A DNA stretch of 64,000 nt from an uncultured Pseudomonadales bacterium (GTDB lineage: Bacteria; Pseudomonadota; Gammaproteobacteria; Pseudomonadales; Azotimanducaceae). The notes under the pieces are model-generated. The model made no database searches. It was not told the DNA's origin and was given only the letters and a program-made list of their open reading frames with translations. How positions within the stretch are numbered: position 1 is the stretch's first letter; every line of letters starts with the position of its first letter. Position numbers and translations under genes: made by a program. This document shows, piece by piece, positions 51,161-60,028 of this stretch. The stretch spans positions 186,001 through 250,000 of the forward strand of contig OY282430.1 in the NCBI GenBank assembly GCA_958296025.1, given 5' to 3'.

Positions 51161-52327
51161 ATGTCTATTGAGTATTTGGGGATTAGCAACTACCGGGTAT
51201 TCCTAAATGCGGAGTTCGATGGTCTATCCCCACTATCCGTAGTGACCGGTGCCAATGGCACGGGGAAGTCCACGCTATTTGACGTATTCACCTTTCTTAA
51301 GGACGCACTTGTTGGCGATGTCCACTCCGCCACCGCCAAACGTGGTGGATTTCGCGAATTGGTGAGCCGCGGTCAGAGCGGCCCCATTGAGATAATCATT
51401 GGCTACGGCGGTGGAAATGAGCAATTTCTCTTCTACAGTTTGCAGATCGAGCAGGAGGCCAGCCGGGTGGTGGTACGCAGGGAGTGCATCACTACTGATC
51501 TTGAAGATGATAGTGAACGGGTTTTGCAGTTCTTTCGTGGCGATGGCGTGGCCACTAGAGAAATCATCGACCTTGAAGGTGAGTTAGTAGAAGAAGAAGC
51601 CACTTACAAATTCGATGACCCAAGCATTTTGGCGATAAAGGCTCTTGGCCACCTCAGGGACTTCCCCCTAATTTCCGAATTCCGCTCACTGATAGAAAAC
51701 TGGCACATCTCCAACTTCCACATCGCTGATGCTCGAACAAGTCCCGAGGCAGGCTATGCCGAACATCTTTCCACATTGGGCGAAAACGTGGCCCAAGTGG
51801 CCCAATATCTGCGCGAAAACCATCCCCAGCAGTTCCGCCGCGTCCTAGAGGCCATGCGCACCCGCGTTCCCGGAGTCGATGCGGTGGAGGCCAAGGTCAC
51901 CGAAGATGGCCGCTTGGTGCTGCGCTTCAAAGACGGCAGCTTCAAGGATCCGTTCATCGCCCGGCACGTTTCCGATGGCACCATCAAGATGTTTGCGTAC
52001 CTGTTGCTGCTGCACGATCCAAAGCCGCATCCGCTGGTTGCCGTGGAGGAACCGGAGAATCAGCTATACCCCACCCTGCTTGGCGAACTTGTCGAGGAGT
52101 TTCGGGACTACGCCCGGCGCGGCGGTCAGGCGTTGGTTGCCACCCATTCGCCGGAGTTCCTGAACGCTGCGAATCTGGACGAGATCTTCTGGCTGGAAAA
52201 GGTCGAAGGCTTCGCCAAGGTTCACCGGGCTAGCGACAGCGAACTTTTGCGTAACCTGATCAAGGAAGGCGACTTGCCAGGTGCTCTCTGGAGGCAACGT
52301 CTCTTTGAGGGCGTGGACCCGCCGTGA
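51161..52327 (+). CDS. AAA (ABC-type) ATPase of an AAA/DUF4276 pair
   Basis: Three hundred and eighty-eight residues. Walker A is G-A-N-G-T-G-K-S-T at ~30-38, the signature-like region is R-H-V-S-D-G-T-I-K-M-F-A-Y-L-L, and Walker B is V-A-V-E-E-P-E-N-Q-L-Y-P near 293. The H-loop is A-T-H-S-P-E-F-L. This is the SMC-like AAA_21 group. The DUF4276 gene overlaps its stop. ATPase plus a TOPRIM-like partner resembles split OLD nucleases and PARIS-type pairs, where the ATPase senses a phage trigger and releases the partner. Confidence 0.88.
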   Translation: MSIEYLGISNYRVFLNAEFDGLSPLSVVTGANGTGKSTLFDVFTFLKDALVGDVHSATAKRGGFRELVSRGQSGPIEIIIGYGGGNEQFLFYSLQIEQEASRVVVRRECITTDLEDDSERVLQFFRGDGVATREIIDLEGELVEEEATYKFDDPSILAIKALGHLRDFPLISEFRSLIENWHISNFHIADARTSPEAGYAEHLSTLGENVAQVAQYLRENHPQQFRRVLEAMRTRVPGVDAVEAKVTEDGRLVLRFKDGSFKDPFIARHVSDGTIKMFAYLLLLHDPKPHPLVAVEEPENQLYPTLLGELVEEFRDYARRGGQALVATHSPEFLNAANLDEIFWLEKVEGFAKVHRASDSELLRNLIKEGDLPGALWRQRLFEGVDPP

Positions 52328-52899
52328 CCAAGCTGGTGTTTCTGGTTGAAGAACCCTCCATGGCCGACTTGCTGAACGAATTGCTGCCTAGGCTGTTTCC
52401 CAGTCTCCTCTTTCAATGCGTCCCCCACGAAGGCAAGAGCGATTTGGAGAAGAGCATCCCGCGCAAGCTCCGCGCTTGGCGGGAGCCCGGTGTGCGTTTC
52501 ATGGTGATGCGTGATCAGAACGGCGGCGACTGCCGCCAGGTCAAAGCCAAGCTAACTGAGCGGTGCAGGCAGGGCGGACGCACCGACGCCCTCGTCCGCG
52601 TGGTCTGCCGCGAACTCGAAGCCTGGTACATCGGCGACGAGGAGGCGCTGACACAAGCCTTCCCGGACACCGCCAAGCAAATACGCCACGAATTGCGCAA
52701 GAGCCAATTCCGCGACCCGGACAGCGTGGATCAGCCGGCGAAAGCCCTGTCGGGCTTCATACCGGAGTTCCGGAAGCGATCCGGCGCGAGAAGCCTAGGC
52801 CGGTATCTCTCCCGAGAAAACCACTCCTGCAGCTACCAAATCTTCCTCGCGGGCGTTGAACGCCTGCTCTCAGAGAACGCACCGAAGGCCTGTGCATGA
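52324..52899 (+). CDS. DUF4276 protein (TOPRIM-like nuclease candidate)
   Basis: GTG start overlapping the ATPase stop (GTGA), 191 residues. F-L-V-E-E-P-S-M-A-D-L-L gives the first Glu, V-M-R-D-Q-N-G-G-D-C the second acidic site, and R-E-L-E-A-W-Y-I-G-D is a third conserved block. The layout (E, then D-x-N/D after ~55 residues) is TOPRIM-like, as known for DUF4276 partners of AAA ATPases. It likely acts as the nuclease or effector of the pair. Confidence 0.82.
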   Translation: MTKLVFLVEEPSMADLLNELLPRLFPSLLFQCVPHEGKSDLEKSIPRKLRAWREPGVRFMVMRDQNGGDCRQVKAKLTERCRQGGRTDALVRVVCRELEAWYIGDEEALTQAFPDTAKQIRHELRKSQFRDPDSVDQPAKALSGFIPEFRKRSGARSLGRYLSRENHSCSYQIFLAGVERLLSENAPKACA

Positions 52900-53230
52900 G
52901 CGCTACGCATGTCGGTGCCAAAATCGCGTAGCACCCCTCATGCAATTCATCGCGCTCTCCGCCGGAACGAAACGCAGCGCTAAGAGCCCGCCGGTCGCGT
53001 CCGCGATAAATGGCGGCGGCGAGCAACGCGGCCCCGCTCTGGATTGTCAGTTGTGAGTCAGGTACGTCAAGGGCGTAGCAGTTGTGGTAGGCTTCGGCCT
53101 ACAGTCTTTGCCGGCAGCAGATGCCTGTTGGATGTGCAGCGCCTACTAGGTTTTAGGTGCAGGGTGAGCGGACGTACATTCGCAGAGCATTGGAGATTCG
53201 TGTTACTCGGCTTGGAAAGAGGAGGGCGAC
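52900..53230. other. 331-base gap with a UUCG-capped hairpin
   Basis: It separates the AAA/DUF4276 pair from the next ATPase. GTAGGC-TTCG-GCCTAC at 53087-53102 would fold into a 6-bp stem with a very stable UUCG loop. There is no T-run, so it is not a standard terminator. GGAGG at 53220-53224 serves the next gene. No coding frame is convincing. Confidence 0.45.
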
Positions 53231-54799
53231 ATGTCGCTGATCGCAAGCCAACTTAGAGATGTGTGGGACGCTCTTAGGGCGAGCCATGCCGAACGGGATA
53301 TCTATTTGGAAGAGGTGCGGATCAAGAAACTGCGCGGAATCAAAGACCTCAGGGTTCCGTTCACTTACCCTGTCTCAGTGTTGGCGGGCCCCAACGGCTG
53401 TGGAAAATCCACCGTCCTCTTTGCTTGCGCTACCGCCTATCGCGTACCTGATCGGGGACCGAGGGAGTTCGTCCCCAGCACGCTATTTCCAAACTTCAAG
53501 GATCGGCTTCAGGGAGAGCTTTCAGACCAGACAGACAGGACAGAACTTGCGTTCAGCTATCTGCACGATGGCGAACGCCTGTCCATGGCTTGGCGACGAG
53601 GAAAGTCCTGGACCCGCAGCTATATGGGGCGCAAAGGAGGCCGGCAACCAGAGAGGGAACTCTATCTTCGAACTCTAGCCAATCTCACCAACCCTTCCGA
53701 AGTTCGCGGTGTCCTGCAGATTATGCGCAAGCAATACAAATCCACCCCCCTCACCACCGATCTGCTCGTGTTCGCGCATCGCATCTTGAAGCACAGGTAC
53801 AACGACGTTTCGATCATCAGAGCACAAACGCGCGATATTTTGTTCGCTGAAGCGGAGGGACACGATGACATTCGCTATTCAGAATTCCACATGTCGTCGG
53901 GCGAGCGCACCATCTTGCGCATCTCTAAGGACATTGCGGGTCTCCGTAACGCCCTAATCCTCATCGATGAGGTTGATACTGGCTTGCACCCCTACACCCA
54001 ACAGCAAGTCATGTTGGAGTTGCAGCGGATTGCTCTGCGGCAGCAGTTGCAGATTGTGGTGGCGTCGCATAGCCCTGTGGTCTTGGACAGCGTTCCCCCA
54101 GAAGGCAGAAAATTCCTGGATCGTGATGAGACTACCAGTGACGTAAAGCTAATGCCCGCGTACAAGGATATCTTTCAGAAGTCTCTCTATGGTCAGTCCC
54201 GAGAGAAGCTCTCGATACTTTGCGAGGACGAAGTGGCGGAAGGGATGATTCTGGGTATGCTTGATGTGTTGCAACCCAGGTTGGGGCTTCGCCACGAGGA
54301 CTTTGTGATTGGCAGGAATACGGGGCGGGGAGAGTTCCCCTCGCATGTTCGCATGCTTGGCAAATTCGGGAAGCTGACGGACTTCGTTTTTGTTCTTGAC
54401 GGTGATGCAAGCGATATGACGCTTAAGGTCCGACAAGCCGCAAAGGAGTACGATCAAATTGTCGATCCGCTGTTCCTGCCGGGGAGGGAATCTCCAGAGC
54501 ACTGGATTTGGCAACGCCTGGGACAGGATGTCGAAGGCTTTGCCAGCCTCTTGGGCCTGCCCGCCGCCGAGATGAAGCGCCGGATGCAGGAAGTCCAGCA
54601 GACTATGGAAGGTGCTGTTCGCGGGCGGGACCGAGATGTCGCCAAGGCGGTGCTCGAAGCATTTGCGGCGGAGGTAAGGAGATCGTCAGCAGAACTTGGC
54701 CGCATTGTCGGCAGGCGCGACGCGGAAACCAATCACGAGGGAATGACGGAGTTGCTCATAAAGCTGGAGGAACAAATCAGCGCTTGGCGGCGATTTTGA
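53231..54799 (+). CDS. OLD-like protein: ABC ATPase fused to a TOPRIM domain
   Basis: Five hundred and twenty-two residues. The ATPase half has L-A-G-P-N-G-C-G-K-S-T near 53-60, S-S-G-E-R-T-I-L-R as ABC signature, L-I-L-I-D-E-V-D-T-G-L-H-P near 243 and the H-loop V-A-S-H-S-P-V. The TOPRIM half starts S-I-L-C-E-D-E-V-A-E-G near 328, with V-L-D-G-D-A-S-D near 388. Such proteins are single-chain relatives of the AAA/DUF4276 pair before it. Two ATPase-TOPRIM modules in sequence between the methylase and DUF499 genes is unusual. GGAGGG precedes the ATG. Confidence 0.88.
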   Translation: MSLIASQLRDVWDALRASHAERDIYLEEVRIKKLRGIKDLRVPFTYPVSVLAGPNGCGKSTVLFACATAYRVPDRGPREFVPSTLFPNFKDRLQGELSDQTDRTELAFSYLHDGERLSMAWRRGKSWTRSYMGRKGGRQPERELYLRTLANLTNPSEVRGVLQIMRKQYKSTPLTTDLLVFAHRILKHRYNDVSIIRAQTRDILFAEAEGHDDIRYSEFHMSSGERTILRISKDIAGLRNALILIDEVDTGLHPYTQQQVMLELQRIALRQQLQIVVASHSPVVLDSVPPEGRKFLDRDETTSDVKLMPAYKDIFQKSLYGQSREKLSILCEDEVAEGMILGMLDVLQPRLGLRHEDFVIGRNTGRGEFPSHVRMLGKFGKLTDFVFVLDGDASDMTLKVRQAAKEYDQIVDPLFLPGRESPEHWIWQRLGQDVEGFASLLGLPAAEMKRRMQEVQQTMEGAVRGRDRDVAKAVLEAFAAEVRRSSAELGRIVGRRDAETNHEGMTELLIKLEEQISAWRRF

Positions 54800-54838
54800 A
54801 GCAGTCGGTGTGCGGATTTTGAGTAGCTTGGAGAACTG

Positions 54839-57800
54839 ATGGCCGCCACCAACCACGAGCGCGTCAACAAGGCGCTGGAGCTGCTGCGCTCCGGCCTCGC
54901 TCCCTTCGTGCAGCGCGAAGTTATGGCCAAGGCCAAGGCCGACGCGGTGCGCATGGACACCATTCGCCGCTTTGCCGAGGATCCGAAGCTGGCCGAGAGA
55001 CCAATCGCCGATTGGGACGCCGCCGCTCTGCTCAAGCTCATGTGGGAAACCTGGAACGATGTTTTTCGGGATACTTTGGGCCACACGGAGCGCAGCCTCG
55101 TCTCCGAACTGCGGAGTTGGCGCAACAAGTGGGCGCATCAGGAGCGCTTCTCCAGCGACGATGCGGACCGGGCGCTGGATTCGGCGGAGCGGCTGCTCAC
55201 CGCCGTCTCCGCATCCCAGGCGGACGAGGTCGCCAGCATCAAGCGGGAACTGCGGCGCTTGGTGCTCGATGAGCAGGTGCGCGGCGAACGGCGCCGAGTG
55301 GCCAGCGCCTTGGTGGAAACGGCGGCTGGCGGCGCCGTCAAGCCGTGGCGGGAGGTGGCCACTCCGCATCAGGACGTGGCCAGCGGCCGCTATCAGCAGG
55401 CGGAGTTCGCGGCGGATTTGTGGCAGGTTCACCTAGGCGAAGGGGCGGATGAATACCGGGATGCGGGGGAGTTCTTTCGCCGCACCTTCCTCACCGAAAG
55501 CCTGCAAGGGCTGCTCGCCACCGGGTTGCGGCGGCTGGCGGGCAAGACCGGGGATCCGGTGGTGCAATTGCAAACCAACTTCGGCGGCGGCAAGACGCAC
55601 TCCATGCTGGCTCTCTACCATCTGTTTTCCGGTGCCCCGCCCCGAGAACTGGCTGGGGTGGAGGAGGTGCTGGCCAAGGCGGAAGTTACGGCAGCGGCGC
55701 CGGTCAAGCGCGTGGTGTTGGTGGGCAACAAGATTTCACCCGGCAATCCCGCCACGAAACCGGATGGCATCCAAGTGCGCACTCTTTGGGGCGAACTGGC
55801 TTATCAGCTTGGCGGCAGGGCGGCCTTCGAGCGCATCCGCGCCGATGACGAGAACGCCACCAACCCCGGCGACGCCTTGCGGGAACTGCTGCAAACCCAC
55901 GGCCCCTGCCTGATCCTGATCGACGAGTGGGTGTCCTACGCTCGTCAACTGCATGACGAGAGCGACCTGCCCGGCGGCAGTTTCGAGACCCAGTTCACCT
56001 TTGCGCAGACCCTCACCGAAGCGGTGAAGGCCACGGACAACTGCTTGCTGGTGGTGTCCCTGCCGGCCTCCGACACCACCGGCCAGGGTTCCTCCCATGC
56101 GGAGGCGGACGATTCGGAGGTGGGCGGCGTTCGCGGACGGGAGGCGCTGGAGCGGCTGCGCAACGTGGTCGCACGGGTGGAGTCCTCTTGGCGGCCGGCC
56201 AGCGCCGAGGAGGGCTTCGAGATCGTGCGGCGGCGTCTGTTCGAGCCACTAAACGGGTCGGACGCCTTCAAGCAGCGGGATGTCACCGCCCGCGCCTTTG
56301 CCGACCTGTATCGCTCGCAGCAGGCGGAGTTTCCGTCCGAATGCCGCAGCGCGGACTATGAACGGCGCCTTCAGGCGGCCTACCCCATTCACCCGGAGAT
56401 ATTCGACCGGCTGTACTCGGATTGGTCCGCGCTGGCCAAGTTTCAGCGCACCCGGGGCGTACTGCGGCTGATGGCGGCGGTGATTCACAGCCTGTGGGAG
56501 AGCGGCGACCGCAATCCCCTCATTCTGCCCTCCACCATTCCCATTGACGACTCCCGCGTGCAAAACGAATTGACGCGCTATCTCCCGGACAACTGGACGC
56601 CGGTGATCGAAAAGGATGTCGATGGCCCCAATTCGTTGCCGCTGCGCATCGACGCCGAAGTGCCCAATCTCGGCAAGCTCTCCGCCACGCGGCGGGTGGC
56701 GCGCACGGCCTATCTCGGCTCCGCACCCACCACGGCGGCGGCGCATCGGGGCATCGATGACGGGCGGGTGAAGCTCGGCTGCGTGTCGCCGGGGGAACCC
56801 CCAGCCACGTTCGGGGACGCCCTGCGCCGTTTGGCGGCGGCGGCCACCTACCTTTATCAGGATGGCGCGCGGGTGTGGTACGACACCCAGCCCACGGTCA
56901 CTAAGCTGGCCGAGGACCGGGCCGCGCAGTTGGGTCGGGATCCGCACCAGGCGGCGCTGGAGCTCGAACGGCGGTTGCGGGGGAGCTTACGCGCCAGCGA
57001 GGGCTTTGCCCGCATCCATGTGTTGCCGCAAACCAGCGCCGACGTGCCGGACGATTGGGATGCGCGGCTGGTGGTGCTGTCCGCCGAGCATCCCTACGCC
57101 AAGGACGCGCCGAATCCCGCCGAAGTGGCCGCCAACGCCATTCTGGAAACCCGCGGCAACGCCCCCCGGCTGTTCCGCAACACGCTGGTCTTTCTGGCCG
57201 CGGACAAGGTGCGCTGTCGAGATTTGGACGAAGCCCTGCGCCGCTGTCTGGCGTGGCGCTCCATCTTGGCGGACAAGGACGAACTGAACTTGGACCCGCA
57301 CCAGACTAAGCAAGCGGAGATGCAGCGCCAAGCGGCCGACGACACCGTTACCGCCCGCCTGCCGGAAGCCTACCAATGGCTGCTGACGCCGGAGCAGGCA
57401 ACGCCGGCGTCTTCCCTTGAATGGAAAGCCATTCGCTTGGCGGGGTCGGGGGGACTGGCCGAACGCGCCGCCAAGCGGCTGCGCAACGACGAGTTGCTGG
57501 TCATGCAGTTGGCCGGCGCGATCCTACGGATGCACATGGACAGCGTGCCCCTGTGGCGCGGGGAGCATGTGGCCGTGCGTCAGCTAGTGGAGGACTTTGC
57601 CAGCTACCCGTACCTGCCGCGCCTTGCCGGGCCAGAAGTGCTGACGGGGGCGGTGGAGGACGGCTTGGCGTCGCTCACTTGGGAGGCGGACAGCTTCGCG
57701 CTGGCGGACGGTCATGACGAAAGCAAGGGGCGTTACCTCGGCCTGCGGGCGGGGGGAAGGCCGGTGCCGGTGCTGCCGGAGAGCCCGGCCTTGCTGGTGA

Positions 57801-58159
57801 AGCCGGAAATCGCCCGCCGGCAGCTGGATGCGGAAGCGCCATCGTCGCCTCCACAGCCAGAACCGGCACCGGAAGGCAAGCTGGATGGGGGTGAACTCGC
57901 ACCGCCGCCTCCTGCCGAAAAGAAACTCCGCCGTTTCCACGGCACCGTCACATTGAACCCCACGCGGGTGGGGCGGGACGCCGGCCGCATCGCCGAGGAA
58001 GTCATCGCCCATCTGTCCGGCCTCGTCGGTGCGGAAGTGGCGGTCACCTTGGACATTGCCGCCAAACTCCCCGACGGGGCGCCGGAAAACGTCGTGCGCA
58101 CCGTCAACGAAAACAGCCGGACGCTGAAATTCAGCAACCACGGGTTCGAGGAGGCTTAA
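54839..58159 (+). CDS. DUF499 ATPase with N-terminal Swt1-like HEPN domain
   Basis: One thousand one hundred and six residues. The first ~130 residues are helical and contain S-W-R-N-K-W-A-H-Q, a HEPN-type R-x4-H motif at ~95-100. The ATPase core has T-N-F-G-G-G-K-T-H-S-M near 243-253 and Walker B C-L-I-L-I-D-E-W-V near 358. The tail is Pro-rich, then L-R-R-F-H-G-T-V-T-L-N-P-T-R. DUF499 proteins occur with DUF1156 methylases and SNF2/DUF3883 helicases in defence loci. This is the third core component. It ends the island, and the next gene has unrelated function. Confidence 0.9.
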   Translation: MAATNHERVNKALELLRSGLAPFVQREVMAKAKADAVRMDTIRRFAEDPKLAERPIADWDAAALLKLMWETWNDVFRDTLGHTERSLVSELRSWRNKWAHQERFSSDDADRALDSAERLLTAVSASQADEVASIKRELRRLVLDEQVRGERRRVASALVETAAGGAVKPWREVATPHQDVASGRYQQAEFAADLWQVHLGEGADEYRDAGEFFRRTFLTESLQGLLATGLRRLAGKTGDPVVQLQTNFGGGKTHSMLALYHLFSGAPPRELAGVEEVLAKAEVTAAAPVKRVVLVGNKISPGNPATKPDGIQVRTLWGELAYQLGGRAAFERIRADDENATNPGDALRELLQTHGPCLILIDEWVSYARQLHDESDLPGGSFETQFTFAQTLTEAVKATDNCLLVVSLPASDTTGQGSSHAEADDSEVGGVRGREALERLRNVVARVESSWRPASAEEGFEIVRRRLFEPLNGSDAFKQRDVTARAFADLYRSQQAEFPSECRSADYERRLQAAYPIHPEIFDRLYSDWSALAKFQRTRGVLRLMAAVIHSLWESGDRNPLILPSTIPIDDSRVQNELTRYLPDNWTPVIEKDVDGPNSLPLRIDAEVPNLGKLSATRRVARTAYLGSAPTTAAAHRGIDDGRVKLGCVSPGEPPATFGDALRRLAAAATYLYQDGARVWYDTQPTVTKLAEDRAAQLGRDPHQAALELERRLRGSLRASEGFARIHVLPQTSADVPDDWDARLVVLSAEHPYAKDAPNPAEVAANAILETRGNAPRLFRNTLVFLAADKVRCRDLDEALRRCLAWRSILADKDELNLDPHQTKQAEMQRQAADDTVTARLPEAYQWLLTPEQATPASSLEWKAIRLAGSGGLAERAAKRLRNDELLVMQLAGAILRMHMDSVPLWRGEHVAVRQLVEDFASYPYLPRLAGPEVLTGAVEDGLASLTWEADSFALADGHDESKGRYLGLRAGGRPVPVLPESPALLVKPEIARRQLDAEAPSSPPQPEPAPEGKLDGGELAPPPPAEKKLRRFHGTVTLNPTRVGRDAGRIAEEVIAHLSGLVGAEVAVTLDIAAKLPDGAPENVVRTVNENSRTLKFSNHGFEEA

Positions 58160-58218
58160 AAAAACGAGTGCTGGGTGGGAGTGCGAACGCGCCTCGACGG
58201 AATCAAGCGGACCTCGCC

Positions 58219-58317
58219 ATGAACGTCAACGGCCTTGTGGTGCTGGGCACCGGGGGTGCGGCAAACTTCTTTTTCCGCGTCGCCGATGACGGCACCTTCC
58301 TTAAGCTGCATGACTAG
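58219..58317 (+). other. 32-codon ORF in the 363-base gap after the defence island
   Basis: ATG 58219 to TAG 58315-58317 encodes M-N-V-N-G-L-V-V-L-G-T-G-G-A-A-N-F-F-F-R-V, a hydrophobic start that looks like the beginning of a truncated gene. No ribosome-binding site is obvious. The remaining parts of 58160-58522 hold the probable promoter of the amidohydrolase and nothing else recognisable. This marks the right edge of the island. Confidence 0.3.
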
Positions 58318-58522
58318 CTGCTGGCACACTGCGGTGGGGCGCTAAAAACGGACAGAATGCTTTACTCTCGACAGGAGAGTTGACGTAAAAAGTGACGGTG
58401 ATATTTTACTAGTGTGCTATCCTGATTGATGGCGGTGTCGGCAAACAGTCCTTGCAAATCCCCCGAGCTTGCCGGCACAAGGAACCAGCGCATAAGCGAT
58501 ACGCACCATTTGAGGAGAGAAA

Positions 58523-59863
58523 ATGCAAGGCAAATCACTCCCATTGACTTGCCTCGCCTTGTTGGCCATGCCGCTTGCGGCGTCGGCCGATTTGGTCATC
58601 AGCAACGCCCGGCTCATTGATGGCACCGGTGCCGCTCCAATGGAGGGCGCCGCCATTGTGGTCGTTCGGGACCGAATCGTCTCCGTTGACGGCAGCGGCG
58701 CCAGCGCCGACGCTCTGACCATAGACGCCGGAGGCAAGACAGTGATGCCGGGGCTTTCGGAACTGCATGTGCATTCCTCACTTGAGTTTTGGGTGGATGT
58801 GGATTCCGATGACTTCTACCCGGATCCGGAAGTGGCCATCACCAGCGACGCCGACATGGCCGAATTTCGCGCCGAGCGGCTGCCGGCGCGGTTGCTGAGC
58901 TTCCTGGACGCCGGCGTCACCACCATGATGGACCCAGGCGGCTTCCTCCCCTATGTGGTGGAAATTCGCGACCAAGTGGCGGCCGGCGAACTCCTAGGGC
59001 CGCGCATGTATGTCTCCGGGCGTTTGTTCACCGGGCCCAAGGGACATCCGGCGGTCACCGTCTGCAACAACGACGCATGGTGCATTGAGCACCTGACCTG
59101 CAACACCAATGATCCGGAAATCGCCCGGCAATGCGCCCGGGACATCGTGGCGGCCGGCGTCGATGGCCTGAAACTGGTCTATGACAGCGGTTCAGGCTGG
59201 CCTATGCAACTCGAACGCATCAGCAAGGAGGTGCTGCTAGCCATCGTTGATGAAGGCCACAAGCTGGGTGTGCCTGTGGTGGCCCACACCAGCACAGTGG
59301 ACGAAACGGTGGATGCGGTCCTTGCCGGCGTTGACGGATTGGTCCATGCGGCGGAGGACGAAGGCGGCAAGCTGTTGAGTTCAAGCGGCGAGTATCTGCC
59401 GGAGCTGCTGAACCGCTTCAATGTTCCCATGACGACCACTGTGCGCTTCGTTGGGTTGGAGTCGGAACCTGGGGAGCAGCGCGACATGGCGCTGCGGACG
59501 ATCGAGAGCGTAACTGGCCCCAGCCTGCAAGCCCATGCCAAAGCTGGCGTCGTCCTGCTGTTCGGCACTGATTTTGAGGGCATTGGTGCGCCGGCGGACC
59601 CGCGGCCTTTGATAGAGGCCGAAATGCGTGTGCTGCTCGCCAGCGGATTCAGCGAGATGGACATCATAGAAATGATGACGGGCAATGCCGCCAAGCACCC
59701 CTTCACAGCGGATGACTACGGCGTCATTGCGCCGGGAAAACTCGCGGACCTGATCGTTCTCGATGGCGACCCGCTTGAGGACCTGACGATGGCGACTCGT
59801 CCCACCCTGGTCATCAAGGGCGGCGAAATCGTCCTCGATAAGCGTCAGCCGGAAGATGAATAG
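58523..59863 (+). CDS. Secreted metal-dependent amidohydrolase (imidazolonepropionase-like)
   Basis: Four hundred and forty-six residues. GAGGAGA precedes ATG 58523. The signal peptide is L-P-L-T-C-L-A-L-L-A-M-P-L-A-A-S-A. The beta-alpha barrel has the metal H-x-H in L-H-V-H-S near residue 84 and G-V-P-V-V-A-H-T-S with a metal His. L-L-F-G-T-D-F-E carries the metal Asp near 355, and G-K-L-A-D-L-I-V-L-D-G-D-P is the C-terminal family motif. It hydrolyses a cyclic amide, dipeptide or similar bond in the periplasm. The substrate is unknown. Cys pairs (C-N-N-D-A-W-C, C-N-T) hint at disulfides. Confidence 0.9.
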   Translation: MQGKSLPLTCLALLAMPLAASADLVISNARLIDGTGAAPMEGAAIVVVRDRIVSVDGSGASADALTIDAGGKTVMPGLSELHVHSSLEFWVDVDSDDFYPDPEVAITSDADMAEFRAERLPARLLSFLDAGVTTMMDPGGFLPYVVEIRDQVAAGELLGPRMYVSGRLFTGPKGHPAVTVCNNDAWCIEHLTCNTNDPEIARQCARDIVAAGVDGLKLVYDSGSGWPMQLERISKEVLLAIVDEGHKLGVPVVAHTSTVDETVDAVLAGVDGLVHAAEDEGGKLLSSSGEYLPELLNRFNVPMTTTVRFVGLESEPGEQRDMALRTIESVTGPSLQAHAKAGVVLLFGTDFEGIGAPADPRPLIEAEMRVLLASGFSEMDIIEMMTGNAAKHPFTADDYGVIAPGKLADLIVLDGDPLEDLTMATRPTLVIKGGEIVLDKRQPEDE

Positions 59864-60028
59864 CTCCGCAGCAGCGCGGTCCGATCGATCATGTTGTCCG
59901 ACGAACAGGCCTCGGCAAAGCCAATCCCGCCAACTGAGGGCTGAGCCCATGCCGGGAGATCTGTTGGTGCGCAATCGCAACCCCTCCTGCGCGTCTTTGG
60001 GTGCATCCCTTGGGACGGCCGTTGCCCG

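Noticed and set aside
41722-58159. DISARM or BREX locus
   Set aside because: No PglZ, BrxC or DrmA/B-type genes are seen. DUF499, DUF1156 and DUF3883 point to the helicase-methylase-ATPase type.
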